From the NCBI RefSeq assembly GCF_032452875.1, contig NC_083885.1, forward strand, positions 63,603,925 to 63,667,924: a DNA stretch of 64,000 nucleotides. Reading direction: 5' to 3'. This stretch comes from Bos javanicus. Taxonomy: Eukaryota > Chordata > Mammalia > Artiodactyla > Bovidae. Below are positions 12,095 to 24,316 of the stretch, in pieces (within the stretch, counting starts at the first letter, position 1; each line of letters opens with the position of its first letter). The notes beneath the pieces are model-generated. The model had not been told where the DNA came from and searched no databases. It saw only the letters and a program-made list of their open reading frames with translations. The translations under genes and the position numbers were made by a program.

Positions 12095-12300
12095 CGCGCT
12101 TGTGCTCAGTCATGTCCAACTCTTTGTGACTCCACAGACAGTAGCCTGCCAGGCTCGTCTGGGCATGGATTCTCCAGGTAAGAATACTGAGGTGGGCTTC
12201 CATGTCCTTCTCCAGGGGATCTTCCCCACCCAGGGATCGAACGTGAGTCTCTGCACGTCCTGTGCTGGCAGGCAGATTCTTTACCACTGAGCCGCCTGGG
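12095..12300 (-). mobile_element. Bov-A2-type SINE, antisense
   Basis: Reads GCTCAGTCATGTCCAACTCT through GGGGATCTTCCCCACCCAGG to GAGCCGCCTGGGGAGCCC, the standard antisense form of the element. Confidence 0.75.
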
Positions 12301-12400
12301 GAGCCCGAGTGCAGCCTACCATCACTCCGTTTCTCTCATTCAAAAACAGCACAAGATACCTGCTTACTCTTCTCGGTTTTCCCTGTGTATGTGGACTATC

Positions 12401-12622
12401 AGGGATTCCCAGGGGGCACTAGGGGTGAAGAGCCCCCTGCCAGTGCAGGAGACGTAAGAGACTTGGGTTCAATCCCCGGGTGGGGAAGATCCCCTGGAGG
12501 AGGTCATGGCCACCCCCTCCAGTATTCCTGCCTGGTGAATCCCGTGCACAGAGGGGCGTGGCAGGCTACAGGCCGTGGGGTTGCAAAGAGTCAGACATGG
12601 CTGTAGTGACTGAGCACGCACA
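12401..12622 (+). mobile_element. Bov-A2-type SINE, sense
   Basis: Begins near GGGATTCCCAGGGGGCACTA and runs through TTCAATCCCCGGGTGGGGAA and CTCCAGTATTCCTGCCTGG to GCAAAGAGTCAGACATGGCT. It lies head to head with the preceding antisense copy. Confidence 0.75.
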
Positions 12623-12639
12623 CTAGTTAACTATCGTTT

Positions 12640-13480
12640 CTGTTTTCCATTTCTGGCCTCACTGTGACACATTTCAGAAATTTTAATCAGCGCTTTAAGC
12701 AAGATGGCAGATCGGGAAGTCCCAGCCCTCACCTCGCACAGAAACACTGATAAACCGGGATTATTTGGGCCTAATGACCTTTAAGCAAACTGCAGAATCC
12801 AGCTAGTGAGCTGCAACACCTCAGATGAGCAAAAAAAGCAAGAAGAACCACTTCAAAAGGATAAACGGAGGAGGTTCTGTTTCCCTGTCTCCGCTCCCAC
12901 AAGCTGGCAGAGCTCAGCGCTGAGAGGACCCTCCTTGGGCCCAGGCCCCTCCTCCTCAGGAGGACAGTGGATGCAGCCGCGCCACGTCCCCAGGCTCCAG
13001 GCCGCTGCCTCAGAGACCGCCTTGCTGCTCAGCTCACGAGAGCACCAGGCCACAGACACACTTGGGGCCACAAAGCAGGAAGAGAAGGGACGGGGCTCTG
13101 TGCGGCCGGCTCCGCCTCGGGGCTTAGAGGAGCACGGGGTCCTCAGACTTCTCCTTCAGGGCAGGGGCACAACGGGGCGGGGGCACAGCATCGTTCCCCG
13201 GACGGGAGGGTGGGGGAGGCTCATGTCCACAGACCACGTCTCCGAGGCTCCAGAATCTCTAACTGGGCTGGGGGCAAAATCCCACCATATATCCAAGAGG
13301 AGGCGGCTGCTTCTCCCAGCGCACAGACAGCAAAGCAGAGCCACAAGAAACACTGAGAATCGGGAACCATGACTCTGCCCAGGGAAGCAGAGAAATGGCA
13401 AGAAAACGGGAGATCTATGAGCTCCCTTATCACGGAAAACAGTTGTCCCGAAGCAGCTCAGTGAATTGATCTTCCACAAG
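12640..13480 (+). mobile_element. L1 5'-UTR-like segment
   Basis: GC-rich sequence beginning with AAGATGGCAGATCGGGAAGT, resembling the 5' region of ruminant L1 elements. Open frames here are not conserved as protein. The part from about 12845 recurs at 20922. The part up to about 13190 also recurs at 41660-42171, 51725-52236 and 59815-60325, where it is fused to the LILR promoter block. The assignment rests on general resemblance. Confidence 0.45.
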
Positions 13481-13544
13481 GTGCCAAGAGCAGAGAATGG
13501 TAAAGGACACTGCCTTCAATAAACGGTGCTGGAAGAGCGGCTTC

Positions 13545-13835
13545 TGCTGTTGCTGCTGCTAAGTCGCTTCAGTTGTGTCCGACTCTGTGCAACCCCATAG
13601 ACGGCAGCCTGCCAGGCTTCCCCGTCGCTGGGATTCTCCAGGCAAGAACACTGGAAGGGGCTGCCATTTCCTTCTTCAATGCATGAAAGTGAAATGTGAA
13701 AGTGAAGTCGCTCAGTCGTGTCTGACTCTATGCGACCCCATGGACTGCAGCCTACCAGGCTCCTCCGTCCACGGGATTCTCCAGGCAAGAGTACTGGAGT
13801 GGGGTGCCGTGGCCTTCTCCTGCTGGAAGAGGTAG
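13545..13835 (-). mobile_element. Bov-tA2-type SINE dimer, antisense
   Basis: Two arms, each with a TCGCTCAGTCGTGTCTGACT-like segment followed by ATTCTCCAGGCAAGARYACTGG, separated by an A/G-rich linker containing GAAAGTGAA repeats. Confidence 0.8.
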
Positions 13836-14751
13836 ATAACAGTAATTGTCTTAAAGAGCTTCAGTGAACTGATCTTCCACTGGGGTGCCCAGAACACAAT
13901 GGGAAAATCCCTTCAATAAACGGTGCTGGAAGAGCCAGATGACAGCAGGCAGGAGGGTGAAGCTGGACCCTCAGCTCAAACTATAAGTGAAATCATCTCA
14001 AAACGCAGCAGAGACACAGGGCCGGAAACGATGAAAGAACAAGAGGAAGACACGGGGGGCGCGTCGTGACATGGTGCGGACAAGGGTTCTTTGGATATGA
14101 CACCCAAAGCACAGGCAGCAAAGACAGAACCAGACCAGGGGGAGTCCGGTAAACAAAACCCACACAACAAAGGAAACAGTCACAGGAAAGGCAATGGGTG
14201 CAACGGGAGAAGATGCGTGCAAACCACACATCTGATAAGGAGCTACTTCTCAAATATACAAGGAGCTCACACAACTCAACCCAAAGTAACACCAACCCAG
14301 TTTTTAAATGGGCACAGGACCTGAACAGGTATCTCTCAAAAGACAATGTCCAAATGGCCAAACAGACATGGAAAGGCGCTCAGCATCCACCAGTCCTCAG
14401 GGGAGCACACGCCAGAGCCAGTGAGATGTCATTGCACGTGTTACAGACACTCGACTCCCAGGAAAAAGAGAGGTGCTGCCAAAATGCGGAGGGAAGAGAA
14501 CCTTGTGCATGGTGGTTGGCAAGGCAGTCGGTGCAGCCACCGTGGAAAACAGTATGGAGTTTCCCCAAAAAACTAAACGTAGAACCACCTACCACATGAC
14601 CCAGCAATTCCCTCCAGGGTATGTAGCCAAAGAAGAAGCCAGGACCTCAGAGACGTATCTGCACTCCTGTGTTCTGCAGCGCTGTTCCCAGTAGCAGGAT
14701 GCGGCCACAACCTGGATGTGTCGATAGATAAAAGCACAAAGAAAATGCCAG

Positions 14752-14774
14752 ACACACACACACACACACACACA
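14752..14774 (+). repeat. (CA)n microsatellite in the L1 tail
   Basis: About eleven CA units. The duplicate copy near 23817-23829 has far fewer, consistent with independent drift. Confidence 0.8.
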
Positions 14775-15120
14775 ATGGAGTCTCACTCAGCCTTTAAAAA
14801 AAGGGAATCCCTCCTTTTGAGACAACATGGGTGAAGCTGGAGAACATTATGCCGAGTAAAATAAGCCAGACACAGACAGGCAAACGCAGCAGGAGCTCAC
14901 TGAGTGTGGAATCTAAAACAGACTCGGCGAAATGTAGGAGAATGTAGTCCCCAGAGCGTGGGAAGGGGATAACGGGAAGGTGCTGGTCACGGGGAACAAA
15001 GTTTCCTGGACACCGATGAGTAAGTTCTGGAGACCTGATGTGCACCAATGTGACTAGAGCTGACAGTACTATACTGTAGACTCAATCCTGCTCAGAGGGT
15101 ATTAATCTCCTTAATAGCCA

Positions 15121-16003
15121 AAGGAGATTTCACCGTTAATGACGTCAGTGTTTCTCTAGATATGAGAAGATGCAAGAATTGGAACTCATAAAATCTTGTC
15201 CTGAAAAGACCTAACTATCTGGAGGCCTGTTCTGCCAGTTTTTCCCAGAGCACAGAGTGCCTCATTCATGGTTTTCATTCAGGGGCGTTGAAAGTCAGCA
15301 GTTGCAGTGGTCATGATTTAATCTTTGTAGATGTAGATGGCAAATGTCAGTTTTCATTGGCAGAGCCCCCTTTTGCTCATAAACTTGACCAACAGTATCC
15401 AAAATTCTCTGGACCACCTGTCTTGTTAGCCTCTTGGTCCAGGAAAATATTCCCTCTTGTTGCTTCTTCCCATATCTAGAGTTACACTGTTACCATCATT
15501 GATCTTATGTGGCACTATATATTATTCTATTAGAGCCCTCAGACACTCATTTGACAGTGTAAGAAACAGTAATTTTGTGAAACAGGTGAAATGCAAATAA
15601 CATAGCCAGCACTCTTAGTAAAGTCACAAGTAAGACTTAAGTTAAGAGCGTCCATTAGATGTAGCCCAGTAGATCTCAGGTCATCTGACTTAGTCTGCTC
15701 TGTAGAATGTTTATCTTCCAGGGAAATTGTATATTGGCACCGTCTACAACGCACATAGCCCCGTTTTAAAGTGTTACTAGGCTGATTGTCCTTAGTATGA
15801 TTTAATTGTTTCCAACACAGAGGAGACCTTAAACCTAAATTACCATAGCCTGGTGTTATCTATATAAATCCGTCCCATAATTATGGGAGATTTTTCCTCC
15901 TTTGCTGAAACTTTTCTTGTTACTCTGATTGAGCTTGAGTAATAGAAAAAAGGTCAAATTTATGGCCAGAGTCAGAGCAGTATTTTTAATTGGCCCAGTG
16001 AGG
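15121..16003. other. Unrecognised AT-rich segment
   Basis: No convincing coding frame on either strand. It lies between an L1 tail and a solo LTR and resembles the AT-rich sequence beyond that LTR (17284 onward) in composition. The two may be one older element split by the LTR insertion. I cannot name it. Confidence 0.35.
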
Positions 16004-17289
16004 TGCCGGGAGCCAGCATGGGAGTTCCCACCCATGACAAGGTCATGCAGGAGAGCCCTGACAGGCAAGGCGAGTCAGGGCTCGAGGGGCCCTCTAGACC
16101 TGCCTGAGCGTCTACCCCAAAACCAGAATCTGTCTGTTTTACTATTTTACGACTTTTACCAACTCCTCTGATATTCACGGGGGGCTATCCCTGACCACCT
16201 TTCTCTGTAAGAAAATCAACTTAGAGCTCTAGTTAATAAGTCTCCTGGGCATAATAGAAGTGTTTCAATTCAAACCCCTCTGATGACTTTCTAGCTTGCC
16301 TGACAGGTTTGTTCAGACTCCTGCAGCTACGCATGTGATTGTTCACAGCCTCCCAAGGACGAGAGGCACAGGAAGCTTAAGATATGCTAATAATGCAGAG
16401 CTTCTCAGAGAGTTAACATTGTTAGAATAGAACTAGTAGAGGATTTCTTTGTTGAGCTAATGCTTGCTGCCAAGTTTCCATATCCCTTACCTATTGTGTC
16501 CCTGGGAGTGTATTGATTAATATAGTTGGTATATAGAAATGTAAGTAGTAGCTTTAATGTTTGTAATCTTGGACCCTTGAGTTAATTCTTTTCTTGTTAT
16601 AACCCACCACACTTTTGCCCTGTAGGAATGCAACTTTATCTAATGCTGTCAGAGGGTGGCGCCTGACTTCAGAATAATCACCTTTAGAGAAAATAAGTTT
16701 TCTGATTGACTAACCATTATTCAGAAGAAAGGGTCATAAAATGTTAACAGGCCTCCTGGCCAAAAGATGATGTAAATCACCTAAATCCTTTGCATATGAT
16801 AAGTTTGCAGAAAGAAAGCCTGGCTTCGATATAGAGTCAAGGACTGCTGACCTTGCATGACTCTACATCCCTTATTATCATCTATGCACAACTTAAGGTA
16901 TAAAAGCTACTTTGGAAAATAAAGTTGCGGGCCATGCTCATCAAGCTTGGTCTCCCCATATAGTTCTTTCTTGCTTCCTTTTCTCTCCTTTTCTTCTCTG
17001 TTCTTCCTTCAGGATGAATGATTGGAGCATGGGGGCTCTCTGAGACGACTTACTTGCCTGGGCTTCTAAGACCCACTTGAGAAGGTGCTTAAGGTGGGGC
17101 ACCTTCAGCGATTCGAGAGAGAGCCTGTGGCCTCTGTGGTCAGAGCAAGTTTGGTGTCACAAACTATTAGTTTCCCACATAAACCAGGCAGGTCAAGCCT
17201 CTGTCTCTCCCCTTTGCTATCCTTTTGGCCAACGCCGTCCTCCCGAGGGAATCCCTGGATCCAACCGGGGCTGGACCCCGGTAGTGAGG
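15998..17289 (+). mobile_element. Solo LTR A with 6-bp target duplication
   Basis: LTR body 16004-17283 (1280 bp) begins TGCCGGGAGCC and ends CCCCGGTA. It is flanked by identical GTGAGG at 15998-16003 and 17284-17289. A TATAAA (16899-16904) and an AATAAA (16918-16923) fit sense orientation. The 6-bp duplication and homology to LTRs B and C suggest one class II (ERVK-like) family. Its 3' end is TA rather than CA. No internal viral sequence remains next to it. Confidence 0.85.
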
Positions 17290-20200
17290 TGATCCCATCT
17301 AGTAATATCACAGTAACCTGAATATGACTATAATTTTTAAAGTAAATTTTCTCAGGGCCAACCAGCTAGAGTCTTGTAGTAGAGAAATTTAACAAGGTAA
17401 CCCAGAACTAGACACAGGTAATTGGCCAAAAACCCAACAATTGAATTGATTTCTAAAACTAGCATGGAATCAGACCTATGATAGAAAAGTCTTTGATTTA
17501 TATGCAAAGGTCTAAGAAGTCAAGAAAACATAAATGATGATACAAATCATGTCCAGCATCTTGGGCAAGCTGTCTACCTCTGATGTCGTTGCCTTCTCAT
17601 CCTGGTGTAGTGTAGTTTCTCCTGCTTAAGCATCATTTTAAGGTGAGATCAGGTCAGCTGTCTTCTCTGTAAACCAATCCAGTGTAGGGGCCTTTGGATG
17701 TGGGAATTAATCTAAGAATTAATTTCCCTTCAGTTTCATTGTGCATGAGCTAGTTAAGAGTACCTGGTAAAAAAAAAGTCCTTCCATCCAGGTTGGAGAC
17801 AGACCCTTAAATTATGTCTTTTTCCAGTCCTGGTTGCAGGTCATGAGGCATCTGGTCTTCATCCGAAGATAGATTACTGAGATAAGCTTCAGAAACAAAC
17901 TTAGGGTGTTCTTTAAGAATTCAATTAAATTGTACATTAATATCACATAACAGCCAAGAACTATCTAAGAGGTGAGTCTTACTAGATGCAGACCTCCATT
18001 AACAAACTGGGATTTAACACTGTTTGGAAATATCTTTTTCTCCCTAAAGTTACCCTCATTGTTATCAAATATAACCAAATGAAGGCTAGCTTGTTTGCAA
18101 AATAGGTCTGTTCTCACTAATTTTGGCCTGATGATTTTTATAACCATAATTGACTATAGACTTTTTATTTTGCTGAAACATTTATAGAGTCTCAGACTGA
18201 ACTTTTAAAATAAAACACGGCTGGGAAACTCACACCAAAGACTTATCACAGATTTTGCCTAACAAATCTAGGTGAATTCTTCCCTTTTTTAAGGTCTCAA
18301 AAAATTCTTGAGATTTTTGTACCCATGAGATAACTTTCCTAACTCATTTGATAAACTTACTGGAAAACTAAGAATTTCCAATTTTTTGGAGGAGTCAGAT
18401 AGAGAGAAAACATAATTGTTTTGTTTGTAACATTTAATTTTACCAAAGTATTGTCCTAATTCGTTTGAGAGGAAGGTTTTCCCTACTCCCTGAAAACCCG
18501 TAATTTTTCAGAGAGAAACCGTAAAAGTTATAAACGTATTCGCTGCTTCTTTCAGTCCTTTTGTTAACTTTTGTGAAGTCATCAGGTTTTCTATTCGAAT
18601 ACCAGGACATATCAGAATGTTAAGAACTCCATATAATTTCTAAGGTATCTTATTAGTAATTAGTACTTTTACCATACATTTTAACATGAGTCGATTTGAT
18701 AATTTGATCATTTGATAATCTTTTTCATGTAATTTAACCAACCAAATAAACACAGTTTAATATCTCTCTTTGGGATGTTTCAGGGGCCCTCTGAAGCACC
18801 CCAAAGTTAGCTAGAGGTCAAAAGAACTTCAAAAGAATTCGATTTAGTAAGTTTTATTGAAAAGATCAATTAAAAAGGTTTAGAACATTTGGTCAGATTT
18901 AGTCAACGTCGATGGGTGCATCATTTAGCTTGTTGATATGTCACAATGGGTGTAAATACCAAGGCTCAAGGTCTAGTGAAAGTCAGCTCCGCCATCTTGG
19001 ACCTAGTTGGCTCTAACCAGTTTTCTTATGGCTGTGTCATTCCTAACAAAATCCATTTATCTAACTAATTGTAATCCAATTTTAGATAATCTGATCGTAA
19101 CTCTCTTTAGTATTTTTCACACCTTTTTCTTTCTTTTTTTTTATATACTGAAAACACACTTCCTACTTTCCTTTAGCAATCAAGAAGTAACTTTTATATT
19201 AGCATTTTATAGATTTGTGAGCATAAATACCAGTGATAATTTCTAAAACCCTTGCTTTCTTAGAACATTTTAGGATGGCACCAAACATAGGTCAATTAGG
19301 TATTTAATACTGAATATTTCCCAGTTCTCATGAACCTGGAATTTATTGTTTAATTTAGAATTATTTGATTTGTAAGTGCTTACCTTTTTTAAGCCAGTTA
19401 AATAGACCTCATTTACAAATAACCTCAAAAATATTACCCAGACACAAAGACAAACCAAGACATATTTAGACATACACAGTGCAAGATCTAGCTTCATTTT
19501 CTAAGTTTAGTCATGAATTAGATATTACAATATAAAATTTACTAGTTTGTAAAAAAAACAGTTGAAATAAGTAAAAATTTTAAAGTCTTTTTCCCCTTTT
19601 CCCTCAGTCTCAGGAATTAGAGATGGTCTAGATACGTGTTCCTGAGAGCCCTCAAGGCACAGGGAAAGGCACTCAAGTTCTAACAAAATGGAGGCAGGTC
19701 TAAACCAAATGGTGGCCAGACAAAGCAAAATGGCCATCAAAAATCACAACACAGAACACAGAGTTAAAACACACACATATACCTGGCAGTCCTCATCAGA
19801 CACTCCCTTAAATACAAGACACTTCCCCTAAGTACAAGAATATAGTCTCTCAGAAAACCTCCTGTAGAGACATAGAACGTCAGATCAAAGATTTCAAAGG
19901 GAGGAAAGGAAGCCAGGTTGAAAGAAGAAGGTGGGGAGGCAGGAGAGGGGGCAAAAGGGGTGGCCTTACAGACGTCTCCTGCCACCAACAGACACCCAGG
20001 CGTTATGGGACGTTTCCCTCGGCTTCCAGAGAAGGGAGGACTGGAATTCGGCCCTACCAGAAATCAGACCAGACCAGAATCAGAATTCGAGTTCTCTGCC
20101 AAGAGGAGGTGATCAGTCTCCAATCCTCAGCTCAGGCTGAGGGCCCTTCAACCAGTATCCTGTGTCCAGGACCGGGGGACTAGAAAAACAAGGAAGGATA

Positions 20201-20437
20201 GGAAGGGTTAAGGAGAGGAAAAAGAGAGAGGGAAGGGGAGAGAGGTCAATAAGTCTCTTCTTCCTTACTGGTCGGGGCACTCTGGCCAGTTGTCCATGTC
20301 AGGAGAAGACCAGGGACAAAAGGGTCCCAGTTGCGGCCACTGGGTCTGGTCCATTGTCAGGCAAGCTGGCCCCTGAGTACCCCGAGTGGTCAGGATGTCA
20401 GTCTCAGCCAAGAAGAGTCCCCACCAGAGTTGCCATT
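17284..20437. other. AT-rich region, possible retroviral internal remnant
   Basis: I find no intact or clearly recognisable gene. The stretch lies directly inside the reverse-oriented LTR at 20438-20900, where the internal region of that provirus would be expected on the minus strand. A possible second minus-strand poly(A) signal lies near 18850-18860 (TTTTATTG on +). No reverse-transcriptase or envelope motif survived my reading, so the viral origin is tentative. Confidence 0.3.
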
Positions 20438-20900
20438 TGTTGCAGGAAGGAGGACCCCTTCCAGGGCCCGAAACTGGGCTCTTGTCTAACACTCGGAAAT
20501 GAATTGTCCGAGGAGACACATGTGCTGACAAAGCAAGAGATTTTATTGGGAAAGGGCACCCGGGTGGAGAGCAGTAGGGTAAGGGAACCCAGGAGGACTG
20601 CTCTGCCATGTGGCTCACAGTCTCAGGTTTTATGGTGATGGGATTAGTTTCCGGGTGGTCTTTAGCCAATCATTCTAATTCAGAGTCTTTCCTGGCAGCG
20701 CACGCATGGCTCAGCCAAGATGGATGCTAGCGAGAGAGATTCTGCAAAGTGGATGGACAAGTGGTGTCTCCTTTCGACCTTTCCCAAACTCTTCACGTTG
20801 GTGGTGGCTTATTAGTTCCGTATTCCTTATCAGGATCTCCTGCCATAAAACAACTCATGCAAATGGTTACTATGGTGCCTGGCTAGGGTGGGCGGTTTCA
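20438..20900 (-). mobile_element. ERV LTR in reverse orientation
   Basis: On the minus strand this 463-bp block starts TGAAACCGCCC and ends CTGCAACA. A poly(A) signal (TTTATT on + at 20542-20547) is followed by a U5-like tail. Its size and layout resemble gammaretrovirus-like (ERV1) LTRs. It is unrelated to LTRs A-C. A matching partner LTR was not found in the window. Confidence 0.6.
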
Positions 20901-21423
20901 GTCAGTGTGCTTCCCCTAAAAGAACCACTTCAAAAGGATAAACAGAGCAGGTTCTGTTTCCCTGTCTCCCCTCCCACAAGATGGCAGAGCTCAGGGCTGA
21001 GAGGACCCCCTTTGGGCCCAGGCCCTCTCCTCTCCAGGAGAACAGTGGGTGCAGCTGCGCCACATCCCCAGGCTCCGGGCCGCTGCCTCAGAGACCGCCT
21101 CGCTGCTCAGCTCATGAGAGCACCAGGCCACAGACACACGTGGGGCCACAAAGCAGGAAGAGAAGAGACGGGGCTCTGTGCAACCGGCTCGGCCTCAGGG
21201 GTTAGAGGAGCACGGGCTCCTCAGACTTCTCCCTCAGGGCAGGTGCTCAATGGGGTGGGGGCACAGCATCATCTCCCCAGACGGGAGGGCAGGGGAGCGT
21301 CATGTCACAGAGCACGTATCAGAGGCTCCAGAATCTCTAACTGGGCTGGGGGCAAAATCCCACCATAAGTCCGAACGGAGGCGGCTGCTTCTCCCAGCAG
21401 AAAGACACCAAAGCAGAGCCACA

Positions 21424-21560
21424 AGAAACAGCGAGAACCAGGAGCCATGACTCTGCCCAGGGCAGCAGAGAAACCCCAAGAACCGGGAACCGTGACTCTG
21501 CCCGGGGCACCAGAGAAACACCAAGAACCGGGAACCATGGCTCTGCCCAAGGCAGCAGAG
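21424..21560 (+). repeat. Three tandem 45-bp units
   Basis: A unit containing AAGAACCGGGAACCRTGRCTCTGCCC is repeated about three times. The homologous position near 13345-13400 has a single unit, so the expansion is specific to this copy. Confidence 0.75.
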
Positions 21561-21992
21561 AAACTGCAGGAAAATGGGAGATACATGAGCTCCCTTATTA
21601 TGGAAAATAATTGTCCCGAAGCAGCTCAGTGAACTGATCTTCCACAAGGTGCCCAGAGCACAGAAGGGGAAAGGACAGTCCCTTCAATAAACGATGCTGG
21701 AAGAGCCAGATGACAGCAGGCAGGAGGGTGAAGCTGGACCCTCAGCTCACACTATACATGAAATCATCTCAAAACGCAGCAGAGACTTAAACACAGGGCC
21801 TGAAACCATGAAAGAACAAGACGAAGACACAGGGGGAACGTCGTGACATGGGTGTGGACAAGGTTTCTTTGGATATGACACCAAAAGCACAGGCAGCAAA
21901 GACAGAACCAGACCAGGGGGAGTCCAGTAAATAAAACCCACACAACAAAGGAAACAGTCCCAGGAAAGGCAATGGGTGCAACGGGAGAAGAT

Positions 21993-23286
21993 GTGTGCTG
22001 CTGGGGGCCGGCATGAGGACCTCCACCCATGGCAAAGGTCACGAGGAAGGAGGCTCGACATACACAAAGGCGGGATCGAGCCTTGGGAGTCCCCCTGGAA
22101 ATTCTCGAGCATCTATCCCCTAACCGGAGCCTGCCTACTTTACTACTTTGTGCTCTCACCTACACCTCTGACTTTACGGGGGCTGTCCCCCACCACCTCT
22201 TTTGGAGAAGGAGTTAACTTAGAGCTCCAGTTAATAATAATTCCTGGGCGTGATAGGAGTGTTTCAACCTACAAACTCCTCTGAAGGTTCTCTATCCTGC
22301 CTGACAGGCTCGTCCGGCCACATGTGATTGCTCACAGCCTCCCAACCGTGAGAGGCACGAGATGCTTTAAACCTTCTAAAGACAGGTTCTTTAGAGAAGT
22401 TAGAAAACTATTAGTATAGTATAGTGGGCTGATTAGAAATTGTATTGGTGAAGGATATTTCATTTGTTGAGCCAATGTTTGCTGCTAAGTCTCCACATCC
22501 CCTGCCGTTAATGAATATATAGAAGAAATAAGTATTAACCTTTGATATTAATCACGTTAGAACTTAGGCTAAGCAAATTCTTTCCTTACTTAAAACCCAC
22601 TACACCCTCACCCTATAGGAATATAACTTTATCTGGTACCTTCGGAAGGTGGCGTCTGTTTCAAAAATAATCACCCGTGGAGAAATAAGTGTTCTGGTTG
22701 ACTGACCGCTGTCACAAGGAGAGGGTCATAAATTGTCAGCAGGCCCCCCTGGCCAGAAGATGATGTAATACCCCTAAGACCTCTGTATACATTTGTATGA
22801 AGCACCTGACTTTGATCCCCGCGTGACTTTTGTATAACATCTCAGTGTATAAAAACAGACCCTGGAAAATAAAGAATGGGATCAGTTCCTTGAAATACTG
22901 GTCTCCCCATGTCGTTCTCTCTCTCAAACTCTGGCTGAGTTTCCATCTGGAGCATGGAGCCCGCCATGCTTACTAATTATGCCTGGGCTTCTAAGATATG
23001 ACCAGGGAGGCCTCAGTGTCTCCTCTCCTTCAGGAGAACGGAAGGATGCCTGTGGCCTACATAAGTGGTGCAAGCTTCTTGTCTTGAAGTTTTATTGGTT
23101 TCCCGTGTAAACCAAGCTACTCAGCCTCTTTTCTCAACTGAATTTTCCAGCTGAGCTATCCTCATTCTATTACTCTTTATATTTCTAATTAATATTTAAT
23201 TAAAGCCAGTGTATCCAGTGAACTCGCCAAAGCCGTCTCCCCTTCAAATACCCTGGATCAGCCGGGGCTGGACCTCAGCAGTGTGC
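21993..23286 (+). mobile_element. Solo LTR B with 6-bp target duplication, inside L1
   Basis: LTR body 21999-23280 (1282 bp) starts TGCTGGGGGCC and ends CCTCAGCA, with GTGTGC at 21993-21998 and 23281-23286. The empty site is visible in the paralogous L1 copy at 14215-14220 (GCGTGC). It is closely similar to LTR C and more distantly to LTR A. Confidence 0.9.
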
Positions 23287-24316
23287 AAACCACACATCTG
23301 ATAAGGAGCTACTTCTCAAATATACAAGGAGCTCATACAACTCAACGCAAAGTAACACCAACCCGGTATTTAAATGGGCACAGGACCTGAACAGATATCT
23401 CTCAAAAGACGACATCCAAATGACCAAACAGACATGGAAAGGTGCTCAGCATCCATCAGTCCTCAGAGGATCACACGCCAGAGCCAGTGAGATGTCATTG
23501 CACGTTTTACAGACACTCGACTTCTAGGGAAAAGACAGGTGCTGCCAAAATGCGGAGAGAAGAGAACCTTGTGCATGGTGGTTGGGAAGGCAATCGGTGC
23601 AGCCATTGTGGAAAACAGTGTGGAGTTTCCTTAAGAAACTAAAAACAAAACTACCACATGACCCAGCAATTCCACTCCAGGGTATGTATCCAAAGAAGAA
23701 GCTGGGACCTCACACACGTATGTGCACTCTTGTGTTCTGCAGCATTGTTCCCAGTAGCAGGATGTGGCCACAACCTGGATGTCTGTCGATAGATAAATGC
23801 ACAAAGGAAATGCCAGACACACACACACAATGGAGTCTCACTCAGCCTTTAAAAAAAGGGAATCCCTCCTTTTGAGACAACATGGGTGAAACCAGAGGAC
23901 ATTAAGCCGAGTAAAGTAAGCCAGACACAGACAGGCAAACGCAGCAGGAGCTCACTAACCTGTGGAATCTAAAACAGATTCGGAGAGACGGAGGAGAACG
24001 TAGTCCCCAGAGGCTGGGAAGGGGATAACGGGGAGGTGCTGGTCACGGGGAACAAAGTTTCAGGGATGCCGATGACTAAGTTCTGGAGACCTGATGTGCA
24101 CTGATGTGACTAGAGCTGACTGAACTCTACCGTAGACTCAATCCTCCTCAGAGGGTAGCCCGGAAGTGTCCTCACCAGACCCGCAGACCAAGGTGAACTA
24201 CAGGAGCTGATGGACACGCTAATTATAATTGGCATGACTGTGGTACTTATTTCACAGCATAGACAAAAGTCAGAACATCAAGCTGTGCATGTGGAACAGA
24301 TACAATTTTTGTCGAT

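Larger units (their letters stand above)
13480..15120 (+). mobile_element. L1 3' region, interrupted by a SINE
   Basis: Sense-strand sequence resembling the end of L1 ORF2 and the 3' tail (for example CCTTCAATAAACGGTGCTGG and ATGACCCAGCAATTCCCTCC). A tandem Bov-tA pair is inserted at 13545-13835. The same L1 segment, lacking that SINE, is present at 21650-24170, where it carries an LTR instead. Confidence 0.7.
20922..24170 (+). mobile_element. Second copy of the L1 block, split by LTR B
   Basis: Collinear with 12845-15120: L1 5'-like segment first, then the L1 3' region, resuming at 23287 after the LTR. It lacks the SINE dimer found in the other copy. No gene is present. Confidence 0.65.

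Noticed and set aside
12004..12129. Open frames containing long Val/Cys alternations (also near 41033, 51099, 59192)
   Set aside because: They are translations of (TG)n microsatellites.
20162..20638. 158-codon + strand frame starting at 20162
   Set aside because: It overlaps the reverse LTR and its leader, is rich in Arg/Gly/Glu from purine tracts, and matches no family.
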